From assembly GCA_028023455.1 (NCBI GenBank), contig JAQFVV010000183.1, positions 2,023,975 to 2,087,974 of the forward strand: a DNA stretch of 64,000 nt. The letters are read 5' to 3'. Positions 35,455 to 48,473 of the stretch are shown in pieces (positions within the stretch are counted from its first letter, which is position 1; each line of letters opens with the position of its first letter). Under the pieces are notes generated by a model. The model saw nothing but the letters and a program-made list of their open reading frames with translations. It was not told where the DNA came from and did no database searches. Both the position numbers and the translations under genes were made by a program. This stretch comes from Epiperipatus broadwayi (taxonomy: Eukaryota > Onychophora > Udeonychophora > Euonychophora > Peripatidae).

Positions 35455-37775
35455 TGGCATATATCCATCTTGCATGTGGTCTTTTTCTAGGTCTTTTACA
35501 ATCTCTATGGAATCCAATTTAAGATTTCAAATGTCTGTCTATTAGCATCTCCTCTAGCGATATGTCCAGCCCAACTCCACTTCAGTCCACTAATTCTTTC
35601 AATGAGGTTAGTAACACCTGTTTGTTCTCTTACCCATTTATTGTGCTTTCGATCTCTTCTTGTTACTTCCAACATGCATCTCTCCATACTTTTTTGAGTG
35701 ATATGAAAGTTCTGTATTGCTCTTCTATTAAGTGTCCAAGTCCCAGATCCATAAATAAGAACTGGTAAAACATATTTATTAAAAATCTTTCTTTTCAAAC
35801 ACATAGGCATATTTCCTTTTAGTATCAAGTTATTTCTACCAAAAGCACTCCAACCAAGTTTAATTTTGTGATTAATTTTTTCCATTGTTTCCATCCATAG
35901 TAATAATCTGATCAAAATATTTGCAGTTACCTTCCTCTAATTTATCATTATCAATCTTTATTTTCAGGTTTTGTGAAAATCCATCGAACATTACTTTAGT
36001 CTTTTTAATATTTATCTTTAATCCTACTGTCTTATTTTCATTTGATAAATGTTACATTTTCCGAAGCTCTAACACATTTTTTGTGAAAACAATTACATGA
36101 ACTGCAAAATCTTGATGTCTTAAATAATCTCCATTTACTTTTACTCCTTTAGCTTCCCCAATCGGCTTTTTTAAATATTAATACTGTATTTTTCCAATCA
36201 TCTGGGTACATCTTTATCATTTAGACGTTTGATATATAACTTTGCCAACAATTTTTTTATTTCTTCACTTGCTTCTTTAAAACTATTGATTATAATTTCA
36301 TCATTTCATGGAGCTTTTCCCTTCTTCATAAATTTAATTGCATTTCTCATTTCTTCATTTAAAATCATTCACAATTCAGAAGATATAGTAGTCATAAAAA
36401 ATACTTTTCCTTGTTTTTTATTACTATATAATTCTTGATAGAACTTTTCTACACATTTCATGCTATCATCTTTCTTTTTCTTATTGTAAAAATAAGTTTT
36501 CTACCAATACCAAGATGTTGTTTTACACTCTTGGGACTTTTACTTGCTTGTTTAGCTTTTCTTACTACTTCAGAATTATAGTTTCTTATATCATTATCAT
36601 CATTTTTTTTGCACTATTTTACAAAATTCTAGATATTCAATCCTTCTTAATGCACCATTTTTATATATTTTTATATTCCTTTTTTTTTGTTGTTGTTGTT
36701 TTTTGATAAATTGTCTTGTTTAGGTAGACATTTTACTGGGAAATCGCTGCTTTCTTGTACCAATTACCTTTGCTACAGTTTTTAAGAATATATCAGTTAT
36801 CTTGCTATGATTTCATTCAAATCTGAATCGTGTCAAAGTCTGTTAATATTTAAAAACAATTTGAAAGTTCTAACTTAAAATATCAACTATGAATATTGTT
36901 TTTCTTAATAATTTTTGTCTCTCTATTTTTACATTAACACGTACCTTACATCTCACTCATCACTGACCATTTCTTGTGTGGAATTTATTAAGAACATTAC
37001 CATCTTGAAATACATTTTTTCTGGTAATCAAAATACAATCTGATTCTGCTGTACATTTATTTGAATACTTCATGTTTTCTTCTGCGTAGGATTTTTTCCA
37101 AAAAAAGAATATAAAGGTATTCTTTTCTGCAAACTCCACAAATCTGTCTCTCATTTCTATCACTGTAACCAATTTTAAATACAGCATCTTTATCTTTCAA
37201 TTGCTTACCAATTCTAGCATTAAAGTCTTCTATGATAGTTTTAAAATAGTGTTTTGTCTAATTAAAAGCTGTTTGTATATCTATATAAAAATCCTCCACC
37301 TCTTCATCACAATGAGAATTTGGAGCAGAAACCTGAATTATCTGCATTTGACATCTGTTATTAAGTTAAATAGCCATTCTTGCCATTTTGTCTGAAACAT
37401 CATAAATCTACACAATGTTGTTCTTCCATTTTTTATTCATAATGAATCCTACTCACTCGTATTTCCAATATTTGTGCCTTTATAATACTATATATATGCC
37501 TACTTTTTAAATCAATTGTCTCTTCATCTTTTCTCTTAACTTCACAAAGTCTAATAATATCCCATTGAATATTAGACAATTTTTCTTCCAATTCTTGTGA
37601 TCTTTCTTCAGTTGTAAGTGGTCTGCACTTGTAAGTACCTAAATAAAAGGCCACTATTAAATGGCAGTCTGGGTCTGTAGTCAGGAGATTCTTAGCCCTG
37701 TCTGTTTTTTAGCCACCAACTGCTGTCTTGGTTGGTGACTTAATAGCCTTCCTGGAATAAGGGTCATATCATGCA
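35455..37775 (-). mobile_element. RTE LINE, minus strand, internally deleted
   Basis: The 3' end is at about 35,460 and the 5' end at about 37,773 (the inverted 'gtcaccaaccaagacagcag' region matches the start of the copy at 49.04 kb). The RT C-terminal reading includes INHKIKLGWSAFGRNNLILK and YGSGTWTLNRRAIQNFHI (35,915-35,700). The endonuclease is recognisable at 37,650-36,960 ('LRPLTTEERSQELEE'-like start). Near 36,165-36,175 the sequence jumps from the 'tttaaaaa' of the RT N-terminal part to 'gggaagctaaaggagtaaaa'. This removes roughly 475 bp of the reverse transcriptase compared with the copy at 50.68-51.16 kb. Many further frameshifts are present, so it is inactive. Confidence 0.85.
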
Positions 37776-37850
37776 TTATATATCCATATATATGCACACA
37801 GACATAAATTTATAAAATTATAATGATTGAGATATAGAAAATTAGATGGA

Positions 37851-39008
<1,158 letters not shown>

Positions 39009-39051
39009 GAAGGATAGGATATATAAATATAGTTTGCCTTTTCTATTTCAG

Positions 39052-39086
39052 AAAAAGGAACTAGAATTACAGAAACAATATATCAG
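39052..39086 (+). CDS. Short internal exon, coiled-coil protein (exon b)
   Basis: Acceptor 'tgccttttctatttcag' is a strong pyrimidine tract with CAG, and the donor 'cag|gtaaga' is nearly ideal. They enclose 35 nt reading KKELELQKQYI plus two bases of the next codon. In phase with exon a (26,779-26,871) the peptide continues the charged, leucine-spaced pattern, as expected for a coiled coil. It is the best-defined splice unit in the window. The GATA array immediately upstream leaves only 42 bp before the acceptor AG for branch point and pyrimidine tract. Function unknown. Confidence 0.65.
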
Positions 39087-39928
39087 GTAAGAAATTATTT
39101 TTAAACCTTTTTTTTTATTGAATAGTAATAGATTTATAGATCTTCTGGACAAATGAAATTAATTTTTATTGTGAAATAACAAAAAAAATCTGCAAAGACT
39201 AACTACCAAAGCATTCAGCACCTTAGTCTTGCAAGTTACATTTGCTCACTCCACAACACTCTGTTTTAGACCTATTAAGTAAGTGCCTTGAAGGCCAATA
39301 GCCAGAAATTAATCTAAGGTTCTGAGTGCCATCACTACCTGACGTCTATCGTGTTTTATAGGTGGTTCTACAATAGAATGTTTTTTTGTGTGTTAAAACT
39401 AAATTTATGACTGATAATATAATGGTCATTGTTTATTGCAATAATGGTCATAGAAATGTAATTTCAGTACTAGTTCCAGTAATAATAAAACAGGTTAAAT
39501 ATAAAAGTATTACATTAATGTGATCATGCATTATGAATGTGATGTCATGCATAACTTAGTGCAGTGATTGGGTGCAGATTCTGGATTTCACAGTCCAATG
39601 ATCACATCATTTCCGTATTCAAACTTATGAACTCACACACAATAAATCATTCATTCAATCATTTTTTAATATAGAAATTAGTCTCTGAATTCAGAAAAAT
39701 ACTAAATGAAATTTTTTATTTTGAACTTTTTTTTTTTTTTGGAATGTAACAAAAAATGTAACAACAACAAAAGAACCGTATGTTTAAGAAGTACATTAAG
39801 TAGTTAAAAAGGATGCAGTTTCTATTTCACACGTAATGAGAAATGAATTAGAATATAAATATATGAGTGACTGTTGGAGAGCCCTCTTTTGTCTCAGTGT
39901 GTTATTTAAAGACTGTTTTACTTTTTAT
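39087..39928. other. Intronic spacer
   Basis: AT-rich. A moderately GC-richer patch at 39,235-39,365 could be an old SINE, but no boxes are clear. Confidence 0.35.
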
Positions 39929-40660
39929 TATGTATATATAATGATAAATAATATTTTAATATTAAATAAATATAATGTCATGTGAAATTTACCAAATCTA
40001 TTTTAAATAATAACTGAACTGCCCTCTAGTGGCCATGTTCGATCACTTTTTATAGTAAAAAAATGGACCATTTCTTTTTTTATTTTAGTTCTTTTATATT
40101 TAGTTATCTAGAACCGTAACATGCAGACAGCAAACTAAATCAGCCTACATATTTTAATGTAGAATGATTTCTAAATAAATGATATTAAGTTTATAGAGCA
40201 GAGATATCTCATTCAGATTTAAAACTATAATAAATAAACATGTCATATATGTAATGTTAAATAATATTTTAATATTAAATAACTATAATGTCATGTAAAA
40301 ATTAACAAGTCTATTTTAAATAATAAAAAATATTACTTAACTATATATATATATGACGTGTTTATTTATTAGAGTTTTAGAAATGAGATATCTCTGCTTT
40401 ATAAACTTAATATCAATTATTTAAAAATTAATTTACTTTAAAATATGCAGATTGTTTTACGTTTGTTCTCAGGCTGTTATTGTTCTAGATAACTTTAAAT
40501 AAAATGATCTAAAATAGAGTAAGAAATTGTCCATTTTAATTAATTAATATATTGTAAAAATTTATCAAACATGATCGCTAGAGGGCAGTTCAATTATTAT
40601 TTAAAACAGATTCGGTAATATATATATAACATTATATTTATTCAATATATATAATACCTC
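39929..40660. mobile_element. About 700-bp foldback element
   Basis: The left arm includes 'accaaatctattttaaataa', 'ctgaactgccctctagtggc', 'ctagaaccgtaacatgcaga' and 'gcagagatatctcattcaga'. The right arm repeats them inverted: 'tgagatatctctgctttata', 'gatcgctagagggcagttca' and 'ttatttaaaacagattcggt'. The start of the left arm is repeated again near 40,250-40,335. Arms are about 300 bp with moderate divergence. No transposase was seen. Confidence 0.85.
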
Positions 40661-40910
40661 CAGTGCTTTAATAAACTCATAAACTGCAAAATAAATTCTT
40701 ATAAAATAACTTCTAAATTAGCATAATATTATAATTAACAAGAAAAGAGCAACCATATATTCATTCTAACCTTAGTGTTTGAAACAAACCTCTATATTAA
40801 TCAACTAGGCACAATTATAGAATGTACTCTTTTTTATTAATTATTGTTTTATGCTGGGTTAAAGACATTTTTAAAAATAGGAATCTTAATCTTGAATAGT
40901 ATTGTTAAAA

Positions 40911-41190
40911 GTAGGTTGCCTTGACAACAGTTTGAGATTGTTGGTTGTTATTTGTATTGGGATTGTCTAAGTGTTGACTTGTTTCTAATGATGTGTATAT
41001 ATATATGTAATGTGAGACCTAAAAAAAGATCACGTACGAGATGGATCAATGAAATAAGAAAGAATGATGAAATAATATGAAAGAGATGAACTCAAGATTG
41101 CCACGATAATTTCGTCTTAGATATCCTTTCGTATTGCAATGGATTGATAGTTGAAAATGATATCAATGATGACAATATATATAAGATATA
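40911..41190 (+). mobile_element. 100-bp repeat joined to RTE 3' end
   Basis: 40,911-41,013 is the second copy of the 21,298-21,410 repeat. It is followed by RTE 3' sequence ('agatcacgtacgagatggat', 'caatggattgatagttgaaa') with a degenerate GATGA tail. Confidence 0.65.
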
Positions 41191-41867
41191 AAGCATAGTA
41201 CATTTTTATAAAGTCACAAAAGTCAATCAGTTACTTTAATTCAAATAAGATAGGCTTAGCTGATAATTGCACTTGCTGATGCTGTGTTGTCATATCAATT
41301 ATATCCCTGGTTATTTTTTCTAATGTTTTCCAATGTCTCAATAATTTGGATGGAGTGGTTGTTTGTTTGTTTTTACCTAGAATTTAGTTACATCATGATT
41401 TTGTTTTTAGTTCTATAAAAAAATATGACATCACCATTGTGAAAGTTTTTTAAAATAATTGCCTAGCGTATTCCAAGACTTAATTTTGTGTTGTGTGTGG
41501 ACAACTAGCATAAAAATCTTGGTCTGATATTGTGGTCAACAACTGGATGAGCTTGGCATTTGATTCGAAGATATTAAATAAGATAAAACCAAAATTTTGA
41601 AAAACATAAAAAATATTTTTCTCATAGACTTGCAAAAATAATCAAACCAATTTAATCTCCAATTATAATTCATTAAAAATATATATATATATTGTGATTT
41701 TAACACATTTGAAATCAACATAAATTTAGAAATAGTACTAAGTAATTATGACTTAGTGTTTACTTCAATAACATAGAATTGTGTAATGGTGACTACATGC
41801 ATGTTTTGATGCACTAATATATTTAAATTAAAAGTATTAATTTATTTTAAAGCCTATAACATTTTTA
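41191..41867. other. AT-rich spacer
   Basis: No supported gene. The minus frame at 41,536-41,721 is AT-rich noise. Confidence 0.4.
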
Positions 41868-42140
41868 TCATCATCATCAAACATTATCAATCCACTGCAG
41901 GATGAAGGTGTCTCCAAGTTCAATCCATCTTCTCTGATCTTTAGCTTCTCTTTTCCACATCATCCCTGCACACTTTCTTATTTCATCCATTCATCTCATA
42001 TGTGGTCTCTTTCTGGGTCTTTTACAATCTCTTGGAATCCGGTTTAAGATTTCAATTGTCCATCTATTATTATCTCTTTTAACAATATGTCCAGCCCAAC
42101 TCCACTTCAGTCTTTTAATTTTTTCCATAAGGTTAGTAAA
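41868..42140 (-). mobile_element. RTE LINE 3' end fragment
   Basis: The inverted (ATG/ATC) tail at 41,868-41,880 is followed by 'caatccactgcaggatgaag', 'atgtggtctctttctgggtc' and 'agcccaactccacttcagtc', the inverse of 51.74-51.99 kb. This is the least diverged short RTE fragment in the window. Confidence 0.85.
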
Positions 42141-42184
42141 TAATGAATACAAACTTTATGATTATTTGTATGAGTGATATTATC

Positions 42185-43075
42185 ATCATCATTTTCAAAC
42201 AATCCACTGCAAAATAAAAATCTCTTCATGCATAATACAGATTCTCCAAACTCTAGCTTCTCTTCTCCATGTCACACCAGTAAATATTCATTTAGCAATC
42301 TCACATGATCTTTTTCTGTGGTGTCTAAAATCTCTTGAAATCCAGCTTAAAATTTTAACTTTCCATTTATTATTTCTTCTAGCAATATGTTCAGTCCAGC
42401 TTCACTTCATCTCTTTTTTTTTTCAATAACATCAATAATACAGAAATATTACCAAAATCAATCTTTTCTTTATTTGACTGTAATATCTTATATAAATACA
42501 ATTTATCCAAACCATTTCTAACACTTTTTAGCAAAACCCATTATTTGTACATATATACATACATCTACATTTTGAACTGGCTCTGTAGAAGACTGTGGGA
42601 CAATTGAAATGTAGATGTATGTATATATGTACAAATAAAGGGTTTTGCTAAAAAGTGTTCAATGTGGTTTGGATAAATTGTATTTATATAACATCAATAA
42701 TATTTGTTTGTTCTCTTATCGTTGTATTTCATTTTTAATTCTTATTATTTCTAACATACATTTCTCCATACTTCATTGAATGGTCTGACATTTCTTTTGA
42801 CTGTCCAAGTCTCAGAGCTACATATAAGAACTAATCGAATACATCTATTAAAAACCTTTCTTTCAAACTCAAACACATATTTACTTTTAACACTATGTCA
42901 TTTCTACCATAAGCATTCCATCCAAGTTTGTAATTGTTAACTTCTTCTAATTTATCTTTCTCAACCTTTTCTTTATTTTATTGTTATTATTTTTAAGAAA
43001 TCTATTAAACATTACTTTAGTCTTTTTAGCAATTATCTTTTTTTCATCTAATGTCAAGAAGAAAGCTTTCTGATA
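42185..43075 (-). mobile_element. RTE LINE 3' part, older copy, with hairpin insertion
   Basis: A second minus-strand RTE copy, more diverged. It runs from the tail ('catcatcattttcaaacaat') to the 'ttaaacattactttagtctt' segment that corresponds to 51.31 kb. It is interrupted by the palindrome at 42,484-42,693, and its upstream end takes part in the tandem duplication at 42,926. Confidence 0.8.
42484..42693. mobile_element. Hairpin element nested in RTE
   Basis: 'tataaatacaatttatccaa', 'ctttttagcaaaaccc' and 'tacatatatacatacatcta' are mirrored by 'tagatgtatgtatatatgta', 'gggttttgctaaaaagtg' and 'ttggataaattgtatttata'. The loop 'gtagaagactgtgggacaat' resembles the family C centre. Confidence 0.85.
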
Positions 43076-43319
43076 TAAAAGAATATCCTTTTATTTATCT
43101 TTAAATCTACAAGAGTCGTTGGAGTTTGTAATTGTTAACTTCTTCTAATTTATCTTTCTCAACCTTTTCTTTATTTTATTGTTATTATTTTTAAGAAATC
43201 TATTAAACATTACTTTAGTCTTTTTAGCAATTATCTTTTTTTCATCTAATGTCAAGAAGAAAGCTTTCTGATATAAAAGAATATCCTTTTATTTATCTTT
43301 AAATCTACAAGAGTCGTTG
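42926..43319. repeat. Exact tandem duplication, 197-bp unit
   Basis: 'agtttgtaattgttaacttc' at 42,926 and again at 43,123 begins two apparently identical units, both ending 'ctacaagagtcgttg'. The unit covers part of the RTE copy plus flanking DNA. Identity by eye is complete, so the event is recent or an assembly artefact. Confidence 0.9.
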
Positions 43320-43498
43320 ACCCAATTGGTGATATAATTTTCTTCAAAATCAGATCTTTCTAAAGTTAAATAATCTACAAAGCACAGGCAGTACACAAGT
43401 TGCAGAAGCTATAAAAATGAAAAATATTAATAACTCAGATAAGGCTGAGTGCTTTCAAGGATCCATGCCTCATAATCATAGCCATATTGAAAACTGGA

Positions 43499-43569
43499 GT
43501 ATTGTTTACATTCGACTTAAGATATGCAAACTGTGGTATTGTTTACATTAGACTTAAGATATGCAAACT
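43499..43569. repeat. Two-copy tandem repeat beside the Penelope-like element
   Basis: 'gtattgtttacattcgactt' plus 'aagatatgcaaactgtg' is repeated once with one base change. It lies directly 3' of the PLE coding remnant. Confidence 0.75.
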
Positions 43570-43584
43570 AAAATGCAAATGAGT

Positions 43585-44660
43585 TAGGTAGTTCATTTTT
43601 TAGAAATATCAAAGCAGGTGTCACATCTGTTTATTGCATTATTATTGCTGTTGATAAAATATGCCTCTTTTATTTTTCTTTTGCAGTCGTTTGTTTCTAT
43701 ACATACAATTTTGGGGTTGGAGGAAATGAAGTTATGGACAGTCATTTTTAAAGGTTCAAGAAATGTAGAAGTGTTGATCTTGTTCCTCTGTGCCCTTTTA
43801 TATGCATATGTGTGTTGAGTGGCTCTGTTGCTAATTGTTGTCTTCGTTTCCCCATAATATATGGCAGGCTGAAGGCATGTCATTCTGTAAATGACCTGAG
43901 GCGTTTGGATAAGGTCAATTTTATTCTTTGAGTTGTTAATAAGTCTGTTAGTATTGGCTGGTGTACGAAAACCATCTGATAAGGTTGTAGTTAGTCAATT
44001 TGATACTTTAGTGATATAAGGAAGGGGAATAGGGGGAAGTTCATTCCCTTTGGCATTACTTGCTGTTTTTCTATAAAATTGTTTGATCTTGCTAGTAATC
44101 GTATTGTATTTGAAACCTGCTTTTAATAAATCTTTAATATAAATATATTAATGTTGTCTTTTTTTGTCCGACTCAAATTTACCTAAATATAAATTTCTAA
44201 ACAGGAAGGCATTCAAACTAGAGAATTTATGAGATTTAGGAGAATTAGAGTTGGGATGGATACAGCCTCTAATTTCAAATGGTTTAATAACCATGGTATT
44301 TATTGTTCTGCCTTCTCTTTGTAATTTTAAGTCCAAATAAGTTAGTCCTTTCCTTTCATTTTCCCAGGTTGTATTAATAATAAGATTGGTGTGCTGCTGT
44401 ATTTCATTTTGTATATTTGTTATCATATCTCTCGTGGCTTCCAAAAACACATCATCAACATAATGAACATATATAAATTCCAGATGGTTAGTTAGGTATT
44501 TTGGAATGATTAGCATTTCAAAATTATTTAAAAAAATACTAGAGATTATCCCACTTATAGGAAGTCCCATCGGCCAACCGTTTTTCACTGTGTACCATCT
44601 TCCTTCGAATATTGTAAATATATGGTCATTCAGCCAAGTTGACATATTCTGAAATTACGA
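43585..44660 (-). mobile_element. Penelope-like retroelement fragment (RT plus GIY-YIG endonuclease)
   Basis: A 165-codon minus-strand frame (44,645-44,148) reads GWPMGLPISGIISSIFLNNF, followed by FIYVHYVDDVFLEA. This is the PLE reverse transcriptase layout, with the GLPMG...SP and YVDD catalytic region (the two aspartates at about 44,460-44,450). A second frame (43,883-43,593) begins MTCLQPAIYYGETKTTISNR, continues ATQHTYAY and ends near KEAYFI. IYYGET and the downstream arginine and histidine fit a GIY-YIG nuclease, the endonuclease typical of Penelope elements. Residual coding lies between the two frames (44,147-43,884), with at least one stop or frameshift. The N-terminal part of the RT is missing, so this is a truncated, dead copy. 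It is distinct from the RTE and other LINEs here. Confidence 0.85.
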
Positions 44661-45694
44661 TATAAAATTAATAAGCAAGATATAATGCTGATTGACATAT
44701 CTTAGAATAAATAATAATGTTTTATCATCACAATATTAAAGCTCAATATTGCAGTTATAATATCATTTAATAATACAAACAGCATCAGAAAATAAAAAAT
44801 CTATTTTATAATTTTTAGAATAAATAATGTTTTAAAGAGACTTAATTTACATCAAAGCGCTTTATTTTGCTCCACTTATCAGTAAGCAGTCAAGACAGCA
44901 TGACACTAACTGACGCCCCATTTTTCTGATGCAGGACTAATTGTAATCATGATTAAAGATAAGTTTGTAATCAGGATTTAATAAGAAAAAAAATATTAGA
45001 GGCTTTTTAAAACTTTACCTCCAAATGTACTGATTTTTAAATTAATATCTTCATTAATCATATACACGTAAATGTGATATTTTGTAATCATTACCTTATA
45101 TATTTTATTTGTAATTGGTTTTGGTCCTTGAAACTGACTTCTCATAATAACTATTAAAATCATTTTATAGATTGAGAAGTATACTTAGAGGAGTGGACTG
45201 TTTTAAGTTTTAGGAATATATTACTATTTTTAGTACAAGTTTTGTTATATTTCTATATAAGAAATAATGATTAATAGTATATTTAGCTTAGTGCGCAATT
45301 AATTTTCATGTTAGTGAAAAAATGCGCATACACTGATAACTTCTCAAGCCTTTATACTGGTTTTTAGAACAAAGGCTTATAAAAGGTATAGCATTATTAA
45401 AAGTACTGCCATTACTGGAGTGAAACTGTCATAAACAGCATTGATAAGAATCAGACAAACTATGAATATGAGTAGGATTTTTACCAATCATAGATCTCCA
45501 AAGTTAAAGATGAGAGAAAGGATTGATTGAACTTTCATTAAATTAGGCTATATAAGAATTACAAAAAGTAGTCTTTATTAATTGTCTTCAAATACAAATG
45601 ATGAAAATTATAATATTATATATATGCATATTAAAAATGTAATACAGATTATAATAGTGTTTTATATAATATTTAAATACATGTATAGTATTTA
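44661..45694. other. AT-rich spacer
   Basis: No gene recognised. A GC-richer patch at 44,855-44,945 has no frame or repeat match. Confidence 0.4.
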
Positions 45695-45874
45695 TATTTT
45701 AAGCTAGATGTAATTAGAGGGAATATGAATCCAGCTTTTGGCAAACAAGGGTTTTGAACATGTCATCATCAGATTTTCAGTGATATAGATGTTTATAGAG
45801 TGATAGAATGGAGAAGATTGAAACCTATCCATTAAAGTTTGAGGATTTGCTATCTCAATATAAACCATGCATTG

Positions 45875-45920
<46 letters not shown>

Positions 45921-46080
45921 GGTGGGGGGTGATTCGGATTAACTTATAAGTGCTGGTTCAGCATGAAATACATATATTGGAGATTATTTATCTGTTTCCC
46001 ATGTATGTGATCATGTGTATTGATTGTATAAGATAGAGTGCATAATTAAAGGAAATGTGAAAGTCTGGGTTTGTTATGAC
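45695..46080. mobile_element. Family B SINE-like unit with (TA)n
   Basis: 'aagctagatgtaattagagg' matches the start of the 15,995 copy. Family B motifs then appear in reverse order ('catcatcagattttcagtga', 'ccattaaagtttgaggattt', 'gctggttcagcatgaaatac'). A (TA)n run at 45,872-45,917 followed by 'tgggtggggggtga' separates the two parts. The outer B box is eroded. Confidence 0.75.
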
Positions 46081-46202
46081 ATTAGTAAGCTTTTGCAGAA
46101 TACTTATCATGCACTCTTGTAGAATTTTTAGTATGCATATTCTATAATTTAATTCTTGATTATCTGATTGTCAACATTTAAACATAAGTAATAACATTCT
46201 AC

Positions 46203-46587
46203 AATATTAACTCTTTTTATAAAGTAGTGCTAATCAGTGTAAGCAATAGTAATCAATGAGTGCTAGACACTTTGTGCATCAAAATCCCCCTGTTTAGTGT
46301 CTATTTATCCAATATCCCAATTTTTTAGCCTGTGGCCTTCATCAGCAAGAAGTCTTGGATCTGAGAGCACTGTACATAGATCTTTGGATCTAATGCAACC
46401 CAGAAGCCATCTTTTATCTTTTTAGTCAACTATGAATCTATGAGTCTAGATGAGTATGCACTAGATAGGGATTTTGATCCACAAACGTTCTAGCATTCAT
46501 TGATTACTGTGTATTGTACTGAGTCGCACTACTATATGGAGAGAATTGCTACAGTATACACTTAAGAAATGGAGATCATGTGATGTT
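46203..46587 (+). mobile_element. Palindromic retroposon family A with 14-bp target duplication
   Basis: It is flanked by the exact 14-bp repeat taataacattctac (46,189-46,202 and 46,588-46,601). The interior has 'cccaattttttagcctgtgg', 'gatctttggatctaatgcaa' and 'gatgagtatgcactagatag'. The 3' terminus reads 'gatcatgtgatgttttt'. The 5' end starts inside the family consensus, as expected for 5' truncation during reverse transcription. Confidence 0.9.
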
Positions 46588-46604
46588 TTTAGTAATTTAA
46601 TAAC

Positions 46605-48447
46605 ATTCTACTTTTACAGTTTTGAATTTTAACTTTCAACTTTTCCCTTAATAAAATAGTAATAGCGAAATAATAAAAAATATATATAATGAAAGAAATA
46701 TACTATTAATATGTTTTAATAAAAGTAATTTATGTGAGTAAATTTTATTTGAACATTTTTTTCTTCTGTCCTTCTTTGTTAATATTTTTTTACAGAAATT
46801 GCCTCTGTTTGAGGCTGTAATATTTATTTCGTAACCAAATTAATAAAACCTTGTTTTGTTTTTCTGTATGTTTCTTGTTACATGTGAAAGAAACTTTTTG
46901 AGTTCACTAGAGAGAGCCAAGGACTCCAGTTTACTCTGTTTCTGGCTCCCCATTTTAGTTCCTTATCTTTTAGTTTGGGGAATTATTTTTCTCTAAAACT
47001 ATTCCTAGTTAAAAGAAGAGTTTCTAGGCTCTCTTCTTATACCCAAGTTATGTCAACATGTTATATTAAGTAAGAATAATTTCAGTCTTTATAAAAATGC
47101 TGTGCAAATTAGCCATTGAAATTTTCAAAAGATTTCTATGGAGATTTTTCCTCTTAATGAAAACTCTTCATTTCATTCAGGTTTTCTGAGTAGATGAGAG
47201 GGTCCAGTTGTCAGGAGGGATCCTGAGGGCCTAAAATCTAGTTCAGTTGAGTATGGAAGTTGGATGAGGTTGCTGTGGGGATCATTTCTGATGTTGAACT
47301 TTTCATTCATAGGAAAGAAAAAATAACATTATTTTTAGCAGTTTTCTAGCATTATACTTATAAATGTTTTTATCCATGTATTATTGCAAAGTAAGCTGCA
47401 GTTTGGTCTAATGGTTTTAATTGTAAGTGATTTGCTCTTAATTATTTCTATTATTTCCAATATGGATATTGATAATGTTGGTCCTTTACTGTTCATATGG
47501 TTTTTTCATGGGGAATTGGAATGATTTTCAGCAGAGACAATTTAAAGCTCAGTTTTTTCCTTGTTCTCCATAGTTCTTCCAAAGTATACTGATTGCTATC
47601 TTGTGGGGATATTCGAAGCCATTTCAGAAAACTGAACAGTAGATTGACTTAGCCTGTATTTATATTGTCTCAAGTGCTTTCCTATTCCTCAACTTATCTA
47701 CTGGAAATTGGATTTTTCAACATTGTACTCCTAAAATGCTATTCATATTTGAACTCTAGACTTTACAAATAATTCCTAAATATGATCTAGGTTTATTTTT
47801 AGTAATTAATCACCTCATGGACTGATGCTTTGAACATTCACGGATTGATCAATTCTTAGAAATGCTATGGACAAAAATACAATGTATTGTTTTAGATCTC
47901 CATATTATACTATGTAAATCAATGTTTACCGTGTAAAACATGTTGTACCAATAAAGTTTAATCCTTTTTTTTAAAAAAAAATAAAGAAACTTTTCGAAAT
48001 TTTTATGTTCAACAAAGTCTGGAAATAGGGTAAAGAATAAATATTTGAACATTGAATTTATTATTTAATTTTTTTTCTTCATAATTTATTTTATCTAGAA
48101 ACTTTACTTGAGAATTTATTCTAATATATAAACTTTATGTTGTTCTTTATACCATTACAATTTACTTATTTTGTGAGGCTTTTTTTTATTTTTCAAGCTA
48201 ATAAGCCTTTAAACAATGTTTATTTACAGTTAGTTAGAGTGTTGCCTTAAAATTTGATATTCAAGGATTTAAAGATGTAAGTTTGACTCCTTTGCTAATA
48301 TTTCACTGGTAAGACCAGCAACACCTGAAGAAGAGAAGAAAATAATACCATTCAAACCGTTCTACTAATTTGGATTGTCTATTTGTGTATTAGTGATAGT
48401 AGTTTGTATTTAAAAAGTTTATTTAAATAAAATTTAAAATTTTTTAG
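46605..48447. other. Unclassified, possibly an old repeat
   Basis: 46,900-47,760 is somewhat GC-richer and reads as broken peptide on the minus strand, without an identifiable motif. It could be a decayed transposon or noncoding sequence. The frame 47,849-48,052 (minus) is AT-rich noise. Confidence 0.3.
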
Positions 48448-48473
48448 GCATTCAACATTTAATGATAAAGGAT
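48448..48473 (+). CDS. Candidate 26-nt microexon (exon c)
   Basis: 'aaattttttag' precedes 26 nt, and the donor 'gat|gtaagt' follows. Starting from the two-base overhang of exon b, the exon reads RHSTFNDKG and leaves one base. That phase is the only one giving a long open frame in the strong-acceptor exon at 48,752. The evidence is phase agreement plus a good donor, but the acceptor tract is only moderate and the exon is tiny, so chance is possible. Confidence 0.35.

Noticed and set aside
46900-47760. Possible decayed coding element on the minus strand
   Set aside because: Some peptide-like stretches, but no recognisable motif and many stops; left unclassified.
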